A DNA stretch of 64,000 nucleotides. Origin: JANNWF01 sp052390415. Its GTDB lineage: Bacteria; Pseudomonadota; Gammaproteobacteria; Xanthomonadales; Xanthomonadaceae. The DNA lies in the NCBI GenBank assembly GCA_052390415.1, contig JBQTGY010000019.1, positions 4,037 to 68,036 of the forward strand. The letters run 5' to 3'. The position numbers and the translations under genes were made by a program. Under the pieces are notes generated by a model. The model did not search any database, was not told the origin of the DNA, and worked only from the letters and a program-made list of their open reading frames with translations. Shown here in pieces: positions 51,830 through 61,217 of the stretch; within the stretch, counting starts at the first letter, position 1; each line of letters opens with the position of its first letter.

Positions 51830-54079
51830 TCACCCCACCTCCACTCGATCCACCCTCTGAAATCCGCGCGGCAACTGATTGCCGCGACTTGCCCGCGACC
51901 CCGCATACGCCTGCAAATCCCGCCAACTGATACCCAGCTTGCGTTGCCCACAGTGCAGGGTAAGTTCGGCACCGCTGCGCAGGCTGACGACGGCCAGGAC
52001 GCGTTCATCGCCGGATTTGAGTTTGGCCGGTGGAATCTGGATCAGTTTGTTGCCTTTGCCTTTGTCCAACTCGGGCAACTCGGTCAGCGGGAAAGCGAGC
52101 AGGTGACCGCTGGAAGTCACTGCAACCAGCATGTCGGTGCTGACATTCGTGACCAGCGCGGGATGCAGCACCTCGGCGCCGTCGGTCAAGTTGAGCAGCA
52201 CCTTGCCAGCCTTTTGCCGGCCGACCAGGCTCTCGAAGCGGGTGACGAAGCCGTAGCCGAAGCTCGATGCGATGACCAAGCGCACGTCGGGTTCGGCTAT
52301 CACGGCGGAGACAAAGCGTGCTCCCGCAGCGGGCGAGAAACGACTGCTGAGTGGCTCGCCGGCGCCGCGAGCCGAGGGCAGGCTGTGGGCGGGAGTCGAG
52401 TAGGCACGACCCTGACTGTCCAGGAACGCGGCTTGCTGCGAACTGCGTCCACGAGCGAAGTGGCACAGGCTGTCGCCATCACGATAGGTGAGTGCGGCAG
52501 GGTCGACATCGTGGCCCTTGGCGGCGCGGATCCAGCCCTTGCTGGAGATCACTATGGTTATTGGCTCGCTGGGCAGCAGTTCGGTTTCCGACATCGCTTG
52601 GGCGGCGCCACGGGCGATCAGAGGCGAGCGTCGTGGGTCGCCGAATTTCCTGGCATCGGCCAACAACTCGTCCTTGACCTTGCGCTTGAGTTTGGCGGGT
52701 GACGCCAGCACGGAGATCAGTTGTTCGCGCTCCGCATCCAGTTCGGTCTGCTCGCCGCGAATCTTCATTTCCTCCAGCCGCGCCAGTTGCTTGAGCTTGG
52801 TCTCAAGGATGTACTCGGCCTGTGTATCGCTGAGCACGAAACGCTGCATCAGCACAGTTTTGGGCTCGTCCTCGGTGCGGATGATCCGGATCACTTCATC
52901 CAGATTGAGGAACGCGACCAGCAGTCCTTCCAACAAGTGCAGGCGGCGTTCGACGCGCTCCAGCCTATGACTCAGGCGTCGGCGTACGGTGTCGATGCGG
53001 AACAGCAACCATTCGGCCAGGAACGCCTTCAGCGGTTTGACCTGCGGCTTGCCGCCCAAGCCGATCACGTTGAAGTTGACGCGGAAGCTGCGCTCAAGAT
53101 CGGTGGTCGCAAACAAATGCCCCATCAGACCGTCGACATCGACGCGATTGGAGCGCGGGACCAACACGATGCGGGTAGGGTTGGCGTGGTCGGATTCGTC
53201 ACGAATATCCTCCAGCCATGGCAGCTTCTTGGCCCGCATCTGCTGCGCGATCTGCTCGATCACCTTGCTCGGGCTGACCTGATACGGCAGGTGATTGATG
53301 ATGATGTTCTGGCCCTCGCGGGTGAACGTCGCCCGCGCACGCACGCTGCCACCGCCGGTTTCGTAGATCTTCAGCAGATCGGCAGCAGGCGTGATGATTT
53401 CGGCTTCGGTGGGGTAATCCGGGCCGCGCAAGTGCTCGCAGAGATCGCGCGTGGTGGCTTGTGGGTCATCCAGCAAACGGATGCAGGCGCTGACCACTTC
53501 GTTCAAGTTGTGCGGCGGGATGTCGGTTGCCATGCCGACCGCGATGCCGGTCGTTCCGTTCAACAGCAGATGCGGCAAGCGTGCTGGCAACCACGTCGGC
53601 TCTTGCAGGGTGCCGTCGAAATTGTCGGACCAATCAACCGTGCCTTGACCGAGTTCGCCAAGCAACACTTCCGCGATGGGCGTGAGCTTGGACTCGGTGT
53701 AACGCATCGCTGCGAACGATTTTGGATCGTCGCTGGAGCCGAAATTGCCTTGACCGTTGATCAGCGGATAGCGATACGAAAACGACTGCGCCATCAGCAC
53801 CAGGGCTTCATAACAAGCGCTGTCGCCATGCGGATGAAATTTGCCAATCACGTCACCGACGGTGCGCGCGGATTTTTTCGGTTTGGCAGTGGAGGCCAGG
53901 CCCAATTCACTCATCGCATAAATGATTCGACGCTGGACCGGCTTCAGGCCATCGCCCAAAAAGGGCAGGGCACGATCCAGCACCACGTACATCGAATAGT
54001 CGAGATACGCACGCTCGGCGTATTCGTGCAGCGGGATTTGTTCAAAGCCATGAAAACTGGGGCGAATAAGGTCGGGCAT
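51830..54079 (-). CDS. parC: DNA topoisomerase IV subunit A
   Basis: ParC with ParE decatenates daughter chromosomes. The 749-residue protein has the GyrA/ParC core: YLDYSMYVVLDRALPFLGDG, the QRDR segment GKFHPHGDSACYEAL, and the active-site Tyr127 in AAMRYTESKL. The QRDR has Ser87 and Glu91 at the positions where quinolone resistance changes Ser80 and Glu84 of E. coli. The short C-terminal beta-pinwheel is of ParC rather than GyrA type. A long plus-strand frame opposite it is a shadow. Confidence 0.97.
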   Translation of the reverse strand: MPDLIRPSFHGFEQIPLHEYAERAYLDYSMYVVLDRALPFLGDGLKPVQRRIIYAMSELGLASTAKPKKSARTVGDVIGKFHPHGDSACYEALVLMAQSFSYRYPLINGQGNFGSSDDPKSFAAMRYTESKLTPIAEVLLGELGQGTVDWSDNFDGTLQEPTWLPARLPHLLLNGTTGIAVGMATDIPPHNLNEVVSACIRLLDDPQATTRDLCEHLRGPDYPTEAEIITPAADLLKIYETGGGSVRARATFTREGQNIIINHLPYQVSPSKVIEQIAQQMRAKKLPWLEDIRDESDHANPTRIVLVPRSNRVDVDGLMGHLFATTDLERSFRVNFNVIGLGGKPQVKPLKAFLAEWLLFRIDTVRRRLSHRLERVERRLHLLEGLLVAFLNLDEVIRIIRTEDEPKTVLMQRFVLSDTQAEYILETKLKQLARLEEMKIRGEQTELDAEREQLISVLASPAKLKRKVKDELLADARKFGDPRRSPLIARGAAQAMSETELLPSEPITIVISSKGWIRAAKGHDVDPAALTYRDGDSLCHFARGRSSQQAAFLDSQGRAYSTPAHSLPSARGAGEPLSSRFSPAAGARFVSAVIAEPDVRLVIASSFGYGFVTRFESLVGRQKAGKVLLNLTDGAEVLHPALVTNVSTDMLVAVTSSGHLLAFPLTELPELDKGKGNKLIQIPPAKLKSGDERVLAVVSLRSGAELTLHCGQRKLGISWRDLQAYAGSRASRGNQLPRGFQRVDRVEVG

Positions 54080-54286
54080 GCGTTGGGTAGCTTGGCGTGG
54101 ACTGCAATCGGGGCCGCCATTCTACCGGTCGGATTTGCGCAGCTTTCGCGCCCGTCAGCTTGCTCGTATGTGAACACGCCGAGGTGCGCTGCCAACCGAT
54201 TCAATCCGCTCGCGTTATTGGCTTTCGAGGGCGCCGCTGGCGTCGCTCGAATCTCCCCGTCCTTCATTCACGCCAAGGAATCGAAC

Positions 54287-54745
54287 ATGCAATCCTCGAA
54301 CGTCAACACATCAACCAAGTGGAAGTGGTTGGCCATCGCCGCGCTGGTGGCAGGCAGTGTTTCCATCGTCGCCAGCGCCGGCCCGCGTGATCGTGGTCAA
54401 GGCCGTCACGGCGGCGGTTTCCTGCACGCGTTTGAGCGCATCGATGCCGATGCGGATGGCGTCGTGACACGCGCCGAATTCGATGCTGAACTGGCTGCCC
54501 GCCAAGCGGGGCTTGATGGCAACAACGATGGCGCGGTGACGTTCGAAGAAGCCCGCGCGTTCCGCGAAACACAACGCGAGGCACGTGCCCGCGAGCGGTT
54601 TGCACGCTTGGACCGCGATGGCAACGGCATCGTCACTACCGCTGAAGTCTCGGCCAACAAGCTGCGCCTGTTTACCTACCTGGATCGCAACGAGGATGGT
54701 GCGGTTGAGATTGATGAGCTGCCGCGTCGGCGCATGGGGCGCTAG
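54287..54745 (+). CDS. exported EF-hand calcium-binding protein
   Basis: The 152-residue protein has a signal peptide (WLAIAALVAGSVSIVASA). Four canonical EF-hand loops follow, starting at residues 53 (DADADGVVTRAE), 77 (DGNNDGAVTFEE), 109 (DRDGNGIVTTAE) and 133 (DRNEDGAVEIDE). All have Asp at position 1, Gly at 6 and Glu at 12, so calcium binding is expected. AAGGA lies nine bases before ATG 54287, which settles the start within a much longer open frame. It is divergent from parC and probably periplasmic. Confidence 0.9.
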   Translation: MQSSNVNTSTKWKWLAIAALVAGSVSIVASAGPRDRGQGRHGGGFLHAFERIDADADGVVTRAEFDAELAARQAGLDGNNDGAVTFEEARAFRETQREARARERFARLDRDGNGIVTTAEVSANKLRLFTYLDRNEDGAVEIDELPRRRMGR

Positions 54746-54763
54746 TTGTCAGCACTCGCTGTA

Positions 54764-54910
54764 TTGGAAGGCCGCGCGGCTGCTTTTGCGCATCTGGATT
54801 GGGAAAAGCAGCGCCGCAGGAGCGGCGCCCTCCACAGAGCGCACAGATGTGCTCGACGATGATGCGTGAGGCGCCAAGGATCTGGAAGGCCGCGCTCCCG
54901 CGCGGCTGCT
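54764..54910. repeat. paired palindromic repeats between EF-hand and foldase genes
   Basis: TTGGAAGGCCGCGCGGCTGC near 54764 is repeated at 54882-54910 as TGGAAGGCCGCG-CTCCCG-CGCGGCTGCT. Each copy can form a GCCGCG/CGCGGC stem. A GC-rich segment lies between them. They form the intergenic area downstream of both convergent genes and may terminate or stabilise their transcripts. No U tract is seen. Confidence 0.55.
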
Positions 54911-54926
54911 CTACATGGGCTGAGTC

Positions 54927-55970
54927 TCAGCCACCGCCCGGCAGTTGCTCGATCGCCTCCAGCGATTCGATACGCACCTGCTCGTCAGCACTGAATGCCG
55001 TTCGACGAAGGGCATCGATAGCCATCTGTCGTTGCGCAGAATTTAGGCTTGGGTCGTTGCGAATGCGATCACGCGCCCTGCTGTAGTCAATCAGTCTCTG
55101 ATCCCACTGCTGCCGCGCTTGATCCAGGGCGGCCAAACGATGTGCCGCGTCTTCGCCCCACACCTCACTGCGTTCGGCGAAGCGAGCATTCGCATCGATT
55201 TGCAGCGCCTCCATTTGTTCGGTCTGCTGTTCGGCAAGTTGAGCACTCAACGCATTGGCCTCCGCAGCGCGTTGAATCGGCGGCCGGGCGGCATCCCATT
55301 CGGCCAAACGCTGCTCGCGTTCTTCCAGCGTCAGCGTGGTGTCCTTGGCTATTGCTTGGCGCTCAAGCGTCTGTGCTACCTGCGCGTGCTCACTTCCGAA
55401 CATGGCTTCACTGTCTGCCCCGAACCAGCGTTCGCGAATGCTTCGAATGGCCGCAAAACGCTCCCCCAGGTCACCATTGGCGGGAATACTCGCAAGCTCG
55501 TTGCGCATGGCAAGGTACTGGTCGAACGTCGCCAGCACGGCGTCAGTGGCGGCATCGCCGTGTTTGGATTGCACATGCAGAGCCAACAGGCGACGGATAT
55601 CAGCGTCGCTGAACTCGCCGGTCAGGCTGAGGAAGTGTTCGATCAGTTGGCGCAAACCGTAATCGCGAATCAGCCTGCCGTCCGCGCTGAAACGGATCAC
55701 GCCATCGACTTCAGTGCCGCGCAAGGAGCTTGCCTGCCAGCGCGTTATCAGGGCCTGGTCGGCTGCCTGTTGAGCCGATGCCGCGGTGACCGTAGTCATC
55801 GCTGCAACCGGAGTCTCGGACGCGGGCAGCGAGTTGATTGGCTGATCCGTGCGCGCTTGTTCTTCGAGCGCTGGCGGTGGCACTCGGTCCTGTTGCATCA
55901 GCAACACGACCGAGCCCACCACGCATGCGATCCCCAGTCCGGCAGCAATCCGCCTGCGCAACGGATTCAC
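54927..55970 (-). CDS. lifO: lipase-specific foldase (steric chaperone)
   Basis: The 347-residue protein has an N-terminal membrane anchor (AGLGIACVVGSVVLLM) and a Pro/Ala/Thr-rich hinge. Its helical catalytic part contains the family motif RFSADGRLIRDYGLRQLIEH (the RxxFDY(F/C) analogue) and a long Glu/Gln-rich helical arm. Foldases hold the secreted lipase in an active fold at the periplasmic face. It starts 21 bases after the lipase stop, the usual lipA-lipB order. Confidence 0.9.
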   Translation of the reverse strand: MNPLRRRIAAGLGIACVVGSVVLLMQQDRVPPPALEEQARTDQPINSLPASETPVAAMTTVTAASAQQAADQALITRWQASSLRGTEVDGVIRFSADGRLIRDYGLRQLIEHFLSLTGEFSDADIRRLLALHVQSKHGDAATDAVLATFDQYLAMRNELASIPANGDLGERFAAIRSIRERWFGADSEAMFGSEHAQVAQTLERQAIAKDTTLTLEEREQRLAEWDAARPPIQRAAEANALSAQLAEQQTEQMEALQIDANARFAERSEVWGEDAAHRLAALDQARQQWDQRLIDYSRARDRIRNDPSLNSAQRQMAIDALRRTAFSADEQVRIESLEAIEQLPGGG

Positions 55971-55991
55971 TTCAGTACCTGTGATCGTTGC

Positions 55992-56939
55992 TTACAACCC
56001 GGCGACTTTCAGCCGGTTGGCGTGACTGCGAATCACCGACACCGGGCTGGAGGCAAACCAGCTGGTCAGCCCAAACACCTGGTTCACTTCATCCAGGTGA
56101 TTCCAGCCGTAGTCGTCACGCAATACGACGCCCCAATGCGAGGAACACTTGCCGACCAGGCCGTCGTTCTGCTCGAAACCAAAGAACAGACTGCCCGCAC
56201 CCATCAGCGCATCGCTGGGATCCAGCACATGCGTCAGCACCGACGTGCCGCCCCAGGAGTAATAACGCACGCCGTTGACGGTCGCCGCGCCTTGCCCGCA
56301 GGCACTGCTGGGTTTCCCTTGGGGGTGCCGCGCATTAAAGGCTGCCGCGCCGCTGGAGGACAGTGAAGTCAAGGCAGCCAAGGCATCCTGCGGATCGTTG
56401 TCGCCCGAGAGCACTTCGATCAGCACCGACAATGCGTTGACAAATCCAGCGACTACAGGCCGCAGCGCCGATCCAGGCGGCAGGGTGGCATTGAGACCAT
56501 CGGCCACCTTGCTGCCGGTGTGTGGGCTGCCGACGGTGGTTACCGAGGCGACCAGGTCACGACGCACCGAGGCGACGTAACGAATGGTTGGCCCACCATG
56601 GCTGTGGCCGATCAAGTTGAATTTGGTGTGGCCATGAATCGCGCGCAGGGTGTCCAGCTCGCGAATCAACTGCTCGCCACGAACTTCCGAAAAGTTGCTC
56701 GAAGACACGTTGGCCACATACACACGCGCGCCGCCAGACGTGAGATTGCCTGGCACGCCGTACCAATAATCGTAAACACCGAGCAGTGAATCGAATCCCA
56801 GCAGTCCGTGCACCAGCACGATGGGATGGCGGGTCTGGGTGTAGCCCGCCTGGGCCATCGACACCAGCGGCAAGCCACACAACATTACGACCGCAACGAC
56901 GCGACTCAAAAAAGCGCGGCAAATGAAACGACGCATCAT
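55992..56939 (-). CDS. lip: secreted triacylglycerol lipase (family I)
   Basis: The 315-residue lipase has a signal peptide ending VSMAQA. The lid and oxyanion region is HPIVLVHGLLGFD. The nucleophile elbow is GHSHGG, with Ser113. The catalytic Asp is in FEQNDGLVG and the His in GWNHLDEVNQ. Two Cys (SSACGQG, VGKCSSH) may form the disulfide known in this family. Two ATG codons in tandem (56939 and 56936) lie 4 and 7 bases behind GGGGAG. The folding partner is encoded downstream. It is exported by the type II pathway in relatives, which is inferred here. Confidence 0.95.
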   Translation of the reverse strand: MMRRFICRAFLSRVVAVVMLCGLPLVSMAQAGYTQTRHPIVLVHGLLGFDSLLGVYDYWYGVPGNLTSGGARVYVANVSSSNFSEVRGEQLIRELDTLRAIHGHTKFNLIGHSHGGPTIRYVASVRRDLVASVTTVGSPHTGSKVADGLNATLPPGSALRPVVAGFVNALSVLIEVLSGDNDPQDALAALTSLSSSGAAAFNARHPQGKPSSACGQGAATVNGVRYYSWGGTSVLTHVLDPSDALMGAGSLFFGFEQNDGLVGKCSSHWGVVLRDDYGWNHLDEVNQVFGLTSWFASSPVSVIRSHANRLKVAGL

Positions 56940-57022
56940 GCTTCTCCCCAAGCGTGATTTGTGAAGGAGTCTTTCGCCTGCAGCGAAGACCGTCGAATCC
57001 ATTCGCGTTTTCCCTTGGATTC

Positions 57023-57052
57023 AAACGTACGTTTCAAGTGAGTGTTTGTCAA
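57023..57052 (-). promoter_or_regulatory. lipase promoter with overlapping palindromic operator
   Basis: On the minus strand a perfect -35 TTGACA (57052-57047) is followed after exactly 17 bases by TACGTT (57029-57024) as the -10. The -10 lies inside a 12-bp perfect palindrome, AAACGTACGTTT (57023-57034), which extends to the form CAAAC-N4-GTTTC. That form matches what is described for the TetR-type fatty-acid sensor PsrA. The transcript leader would be about 80 bases. Repression by a bound regulator is the simplest reading. Confidence 0.6.
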
Positions 57053-57129
57053 CCGCCCATACGGCGGCGCACGGCGGGGCGTGCATTTGTCAATACGCAA
57101 CGGTGGAATTGGCGACCGCTCGCGATGAC

Positions 57130-58782
57130 TTATGCGCGGATTTCCACGCGATTGCGGCCCGCTGACTTGGCGCGATACAACGCGGCATCGGCGCCCGCGA
57201 GCGTTTGTGCCATCGGTTCCTGCGCGCGTCGTTCGGCGGCGCCGATGCTCACCGTAACCGTGCAGTGGTCGGGTCCTGCGACGCTGGTCTCCACCAACGC
57301 TCGCGCTCGCTCGGCAAGCTCACGCGCGCTATCCAAGCTCATCGCCGGCAACAGGGCGACGATTTCTTCGCCACCGTAACGTGCCAACTGGGCATCGGTT
57401 GGCATCAGTTCCAGCAGACGTGTGGCCACGCTGCGCAGCGCCTCGTCGCCTTGTGCATGTCCGAAGCGGTCATTGAAATCCTTGAAGCGGTCCAGATCAA
57501 TGAACAGACATGCGCCGTTGATGGCCTCGGCGTCCCAACGACCGAGTTCGGTTTCCAGTGCGCGCCGCGAAGCGAGACCAGTCAGCGAATCGGCTTCGGC
57601 GAGTTGCCGATAGCTGATCAAGGATCGCTCGGTGCGCACGCGTGCCTGCTCGGCGCGGTCGCGCTCGATGCGCACGCGCAGGATGCGGTCAGTGAGTCCC
57701 AATGCGAACACCATGGCCTCGATCAGGAATCCCGTCCGCGGTGCATAGCGAATCCAGAAATTCCAGTCGATCACGCCGTACTCGGCCATCAAGCGCAGGG
57801 GGATGGCGCCCAGCGGCAAGGTCCAGCCAATCAGGAAATAGATGGCGGATGGATGGCCGGCGCGATAACTGCGGATGCCTTGCCAGATCAACAACGGCGT
57901 CGCCACGATCAGGCTGAAGGTGGTGAGGTGCTGGATGATCGCGTTGTAGATCGGAATGCCCAGCAGCGAGGACACGCCGGTAAATGTGAACGCCGTCGCC
58001 AGCGCCAGAAAGGTGCGTTGGCCGCTGCGATCCAGCGGCGCCAGGAATTCGCGAAAGAATACGCAGACGGCGAGTCCAAACACGCTGAGCAACAGGATGT
58101 GCGCCATGCTGCGCAGGCCGGCAAACAGCTCGCCGAGTGGAAAAAAATACAGCGTGCCATCGATGCTGGCGGTGACCAACACCAGCCCTGCCAGCATGCC
58201 GACGTAGGCCGCCAATGCGCGATCACGCAGGCGCAACCAGAACAATCCGACCAGGACGGCCATCATCAGTGGCGCAATGATCGACAGTGCATGCATGGCG
58301 CTGATACGGCGCTCCAATGCCAACAGACTGGCGATGTCGGTGCGCTGGATCTGGGTGGAAAGCACGCCCAGTTGGGTGATCGCCAAGGTCACCGTGCGAG
58401 GCTCACTGTGCGGGTCCAGCATCACCGTGAAGCCTGCGGCGGCGAAGCGGTCGGTCGCGCCGGGACGGAAGAAATCAAAGCTGACTGGTGGTTGTTGGTC
58501 GACCTCGACACTCAACGCATACAGAGATACCCGATCAATCAGCAGCACGCATTCGCGATCCACCGGCGGCAAGGTGAAACGCACCTCAGAGCGCGTGGGT
58601 CGCAGGCGTGGCGGTAGGCTCAAGTGATCGCCCAGCGGCTCGAATCCCGCGTCTGCCTCTGCGCGCACCGAGTATTGAGTCGGTATGAACTCGCAGGAAT
58701 CGGCGGCCTGCGCGGTACTCGCCGAGAGCGCAATCGGAAGTAGCAGAAATGCCGCAGCTGAACGCTTCGACACGCCCTTCAC
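57130..58782 (-). CDS. membrane diguanylate cyclase with 7TMR-DISM sensor
   Basis: The 550-residue protein has a signal peptide (AAAFLLLPIALSASTAQA) and a periplasmic 7TMR-DISM extracellular domain (CVLLIDRVSLYALSVEVDQQ). Seven membrane segments follow, then a GGDEF domain at about residues 385-550: DSLTGLASRRALE, ACLFIDLDRFKDFNDRFGH and the active-site RYGGEEIVALL. The A-site reads GGEEI, a variant usually active. No I-site RxxD is obvious. The start is probably GTG 58782. It should make c-di-GMP in response to an external ligand. Confidence 0.9.
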   Translation of the reverse strand: MKGVSKRSAAAFLLLPIALSASTAQAADSCEFIPTQYSVRAEADAGFEPLGDHLSLPPRLRPTRSEVRFTLPPVDRECVLLIDRVSLYALSVEVDQQPPVSFDFFRPGATDRFAAAGFTVMLDPHSEPRTVTLAITQLGVLSTQIQRTDIASLLALERRISAMHALSIIAPLMMAVLVGLFWLRLRDRALAAYVGMLAGLVLVTASIDGTLYFFPLGELFAGLRSMAHILLLSVFGLAVCVFFREFLAPLDRSGQRTFLALATAFTFTGVSSLLGIPIYNAIIQHLTTFSLIVATPLLIWQGIRSYRAGHPSAIYFLIGWTLPLGAIPLRLMAEYGVIDWNFWIRYAPRTGFLIEAMVFALGLTDRILRVRIERDRAEQARVRTERSLISYRQLAEADSLTGLASRRALETELGRWDAEAINGACLFIDLDRFKDFNDRFGHAQGDEALRSVATRLLELMPTDAQLARYGGEEIVALLPAMSLDSARELAERARALVETSVAGPDHCTVTVSIGAAERRAQEPMAQTLAGADAALYRAKSAGRNRVEIRA

Positions 58783-58930
58783 TTTCTCGAATAACGTGAT
58801 GATCGCGTGAGCGAAAATCGAAATAGTTGTGGGTGGGCAGAGCATCTTTGAAGTATGCCCGCCACGCATTTGAAACACGTCGACTGGTTGGCGATTAACG
58901 CAAATTCACAACAGCTGCGGCACGCGCGGT

Positions 58931-60751
58931 CTAGTCCACTTTGAGCGGGCTGACCAGCGGTTCGCTTTGTTGTTGCAGGCGCCACATCTGCGCGTAATGT
59001 GCGTTTGCTGCCAGCAGTTCTGCATGCGTGCCGCGTTCGACGATGTGGCCTTGATCAAGTACCAGGATCTGATCCGCATGCATCACTGTGGAAAGCCGAT
59101 GCGCAATGACCAGCGTGGTCCGACCCACCGCGATCCGATCCAGTTCGGACTGGATGGCCTTCTCGGATTTTGAATCCAGCGCCGAAGTGGCTTCATCAAA
59201 AATCAGGATCGCCGGATTCTTCAGCAGTGCGCGCGCAATCGCCACGCGCTGCTTTTCGCCGCCTGACAATTTCAGCCCACGCTCGCCAACGCTGGTTTCG
59301 TAACCATCGGGAAGGGCGACGATGAACTCATGGATATGCGCCGCACGCGCTGCATCTTCGACCTCGTCGCGTCGGGCGTCCGGCCGCCCGTAAAGAATGT
59401 TGTAGTAGATGCTGTCATTGAACAGCACAGTGTCCTGCGGAACGATGGCGATGGCGCGGCGCAAGGATTGTTGGGTGAGGTCCCGAATGTCGCAGTCATC
59501 GATGCGAATGCTGCCGTCGCTCACGTCATAGAAGCGATACAGCAATCGCGACAGCGTCGATTTGCCCGCTCCCGAATGGCCAACCACGGCGACCGTGCCG
59601 CCCGGTGCGACTTCAAAGTGAATGCCATGCAGGATTTCGCGGCGGCTGTCATAGCCAAACGCGACAGACACAAAGCGCAGGCTTGGCTGCTGCGTCACCA
59701 ATTCACGCGCGCCGTCGCGATCACGCACTTCGAGGTTCTCGTCGAGCAGGCCAAACAGGCGTTCCAGATTGGTCAAAGCCTGCTTGACCTCGCGATACAT
59801 CATGCCGAGGAAGTTGAGCGGTATCGCCAACTGCAAAAGATAGGCATTGACCAGTACCAGGTCGCCCACCGTCAGCGTGCCCGCCACAACGCCAGCGGCC
59901 GCGCGCCACATCAGCGCCGTGACTCCCAACGTGACGATGGCGTTTTGCCCCACATTCAATAATGCGCGAGTCTTGTAGCTCAGCACCTGCGCGGCCTCCA
60001 TCGCCTGCAGGTTCTGATCGTATCGTTGCGCTTCGTGTTCTTCGTTGTTGAAGTATTTGACCGTCTCGTAGTTGAGCAACGAATCGACCGAGCGCGCCGA
60101 TGCGCGCGTGTCGGCTTCGACCGAAGCGCGGTAATACTTGGTCCGCCATTCGGTGACGACGATAGTCCAGATGATGTAGGCCGTCAGCGTGATCATCACG
60201 ATCACCGCAAAGCCGATATCGAACAGCCAGACCAGGATGCAGGTGACCGCGACCACTTCGATGATCGTCGGCAGGATGGTGTAGATGGTCCAGTCGAGCA
60301 GATCGCTGATGGCCGAGCCGCCGCGTTCGACATCACGCGCCACGCCCCCGGTGCGTCGGGCCAGATGAAACTTCAGACTCAAGGCGTGCAAGTGACGAAA
60401 CACGCGCAGCATCACCGTGCGCGAGGTGCGCGCCATCACCCGCGCAAAAATGATCTGGCGCAACTCGGTGAACACTTTCTCGGACAAACGCGCCGCGCCG
60501 TAAGCCAGCAGCAGGGCTACCGGAACCAGGGCCAAGCCAACCTCGACATTGAGGCCATCGATCAGGCGTTTGAGCACCAGCGGCACGGTGAGGCCGGCTG
60601 CTTTCGCAAGCAACAGGCAAGCCAGCGCGAGCAAGATCCGGCCCAGGAAGGGCCGCAAGAACGGCAGCAGTTCACGGATGACGGCAAGCTCGCTGCGCGC
60701 CTTGGTATCGCGAGCAACCGGAATGACAGTATCGCCAGCGTCTTTGGTCAT
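58931..60751 (-). CDS. Atm1-type ABC exporter (fused TMD and NBD)
   Basis: This is a 606-residue half-transporter. Six membrane segments span about residues 30-320 and the nucleotide-binding domain about 355-590. NBD motifs are Walker A GHSGAGKST, Q-loop VPQDTVLFND, signature LSGGEKQRVAIARA, Walker B ILIFDEATSALD and switch IAHRLSTV. The TMD segments NYETVKYFNNEEHEAQRYD and LNFLGMMYREVKQAL are characteristic of the Atm1/heavy-metal-tolerance group that exports glutathione-linked compounds. It starts at ATG 60751. It acts as a homodimer in the inner membrane. Confidence 0.93.
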   Translation of the reverse strand: MTKDAGDTVIPVARDTKARSELAVIRELLPFLRPFLGRILLALACLLLAKAAGLTVPLVLKRLIDGLNVEVGLALVPVALLLAYGAARLSEKVFTELRQIIFARVMARTSRTVMLRVFRHLHALSLKFHLARRTGGVARDVERGGSAISDLLDWTIYTILPTIIEVVAVTCILVWLFDIGFAVIVMITLTAYIIWTIVVTEWRTKYYRASVEADTRASARSVDSLLNYETVKYFNNEEHEAQRYDQNLQAMEAAQVLSYKTRALLNVGQNAIVTLGVTALMWRAAAGVVAGTLTVGDLVLVNAYLLQLAIPLNFLGMMYREVKQALTNLERLFGLLDENLEVRDRDGARELVTQQPSLRFVSVAFGYDSRREILHGIHFEVAPGGTVAVVGHSGAGKSTLSRLLYRFYDVSDGSIRIDDCDIRDLTQQSLRRAIAIVPQDTVLFNDSIYYNILYGRPDARRDEVEDAARAAHIHEFIVALPDGYETSVGERGLKLSGGEKQRVAIARALLKNPAILIFDEATSALDSKSEKAIQSELDRIAVGRTTLVIAHRLSTVMHADQILVLDQGHIVERGTHAELLAANAHYAQMWRLQQQSEPLVSPLKVD

Positions 60752-60884
60752 CGGCGAAAGATGGGGCCCGACGCAGTCGCCTGCAATGGCTAGCCGTTGG
60801 GCAATGACAGTTTGAATGGCCGCTTCGACGTTGAGACGAGCGGCGGTGCGACGTGCGCAGACCGCAAGGCGGCGAGTGAAGGAC

Positions 60885-61217
60885 TCAGCGACTGCGGGAC
60901 TGCAGTTTATCGGCCGGTGCTTGGTTGGCTTGAATCAACCAGAGATTGCGCAAGTAAATGGCAAAGCCTGCCGCTTGGCCGAGTACAAACACGGGGTCGG
61001 CGCGGTGCAGCGCGTAAGCCAGCAGCACGGCGCTGCCGCCGAGGCTGAAATAGCAGAATGCGTTCGGCACCACGCTGCGGCGTGCCTTTTCCGAGGCGAT
61101 CCACTGCAAGATGAAGCGCGGGGAGAACAAGGCTTGGCCAGCCAAGCCGATCGCAATCCAAACGGTGGTTTCGTTCTTCGAGCAATCTCCTGGTTGTGGC
61201 TGAAAGCGACTGCGCAA
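60885..61217 (-). CDS. lipid-A-disaccharide synthase N-terminal-like (LAB_N) membrane protein
   Basis: The 110-residue protein contains the LAB_N domain, for example GQALFSPRFILQWIASEKAR, VPNAFCYFSLGGSAVLLAYA and GQAAGFAIYLRNLWLI, with three membrane segments. The domain is named for its place at the N-terminus of some lipid A synthases but here stands alone. It starts at TTG 61217. It lies 133 bp upstream of the ABC exporter on the same strand. Its function is unknown; a link to lipid trafficking or glycan transfer is possible. Confidence 0.8.
   Translation of the reverse strand: MRSRFQPQPGDCSKNETTVWIAIGLAGQALFSPRFILQWIASEKARRSVVPNAFCYFSLGGSAVLLAYALHRADPVFVLGQAAGFAIYLRNLWLIQANQAPADKLQSRSR

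Noticed and set aside
52721..54286. Long plus-strand frame (over 500 codons) opposite parC
   Set aside because: It is the reverse-strand shadow of parC in high-GC DNA. Only the last 152 codons, after ATG 54287 with a good ribosome-binding site, encode a protein (EF-hand).
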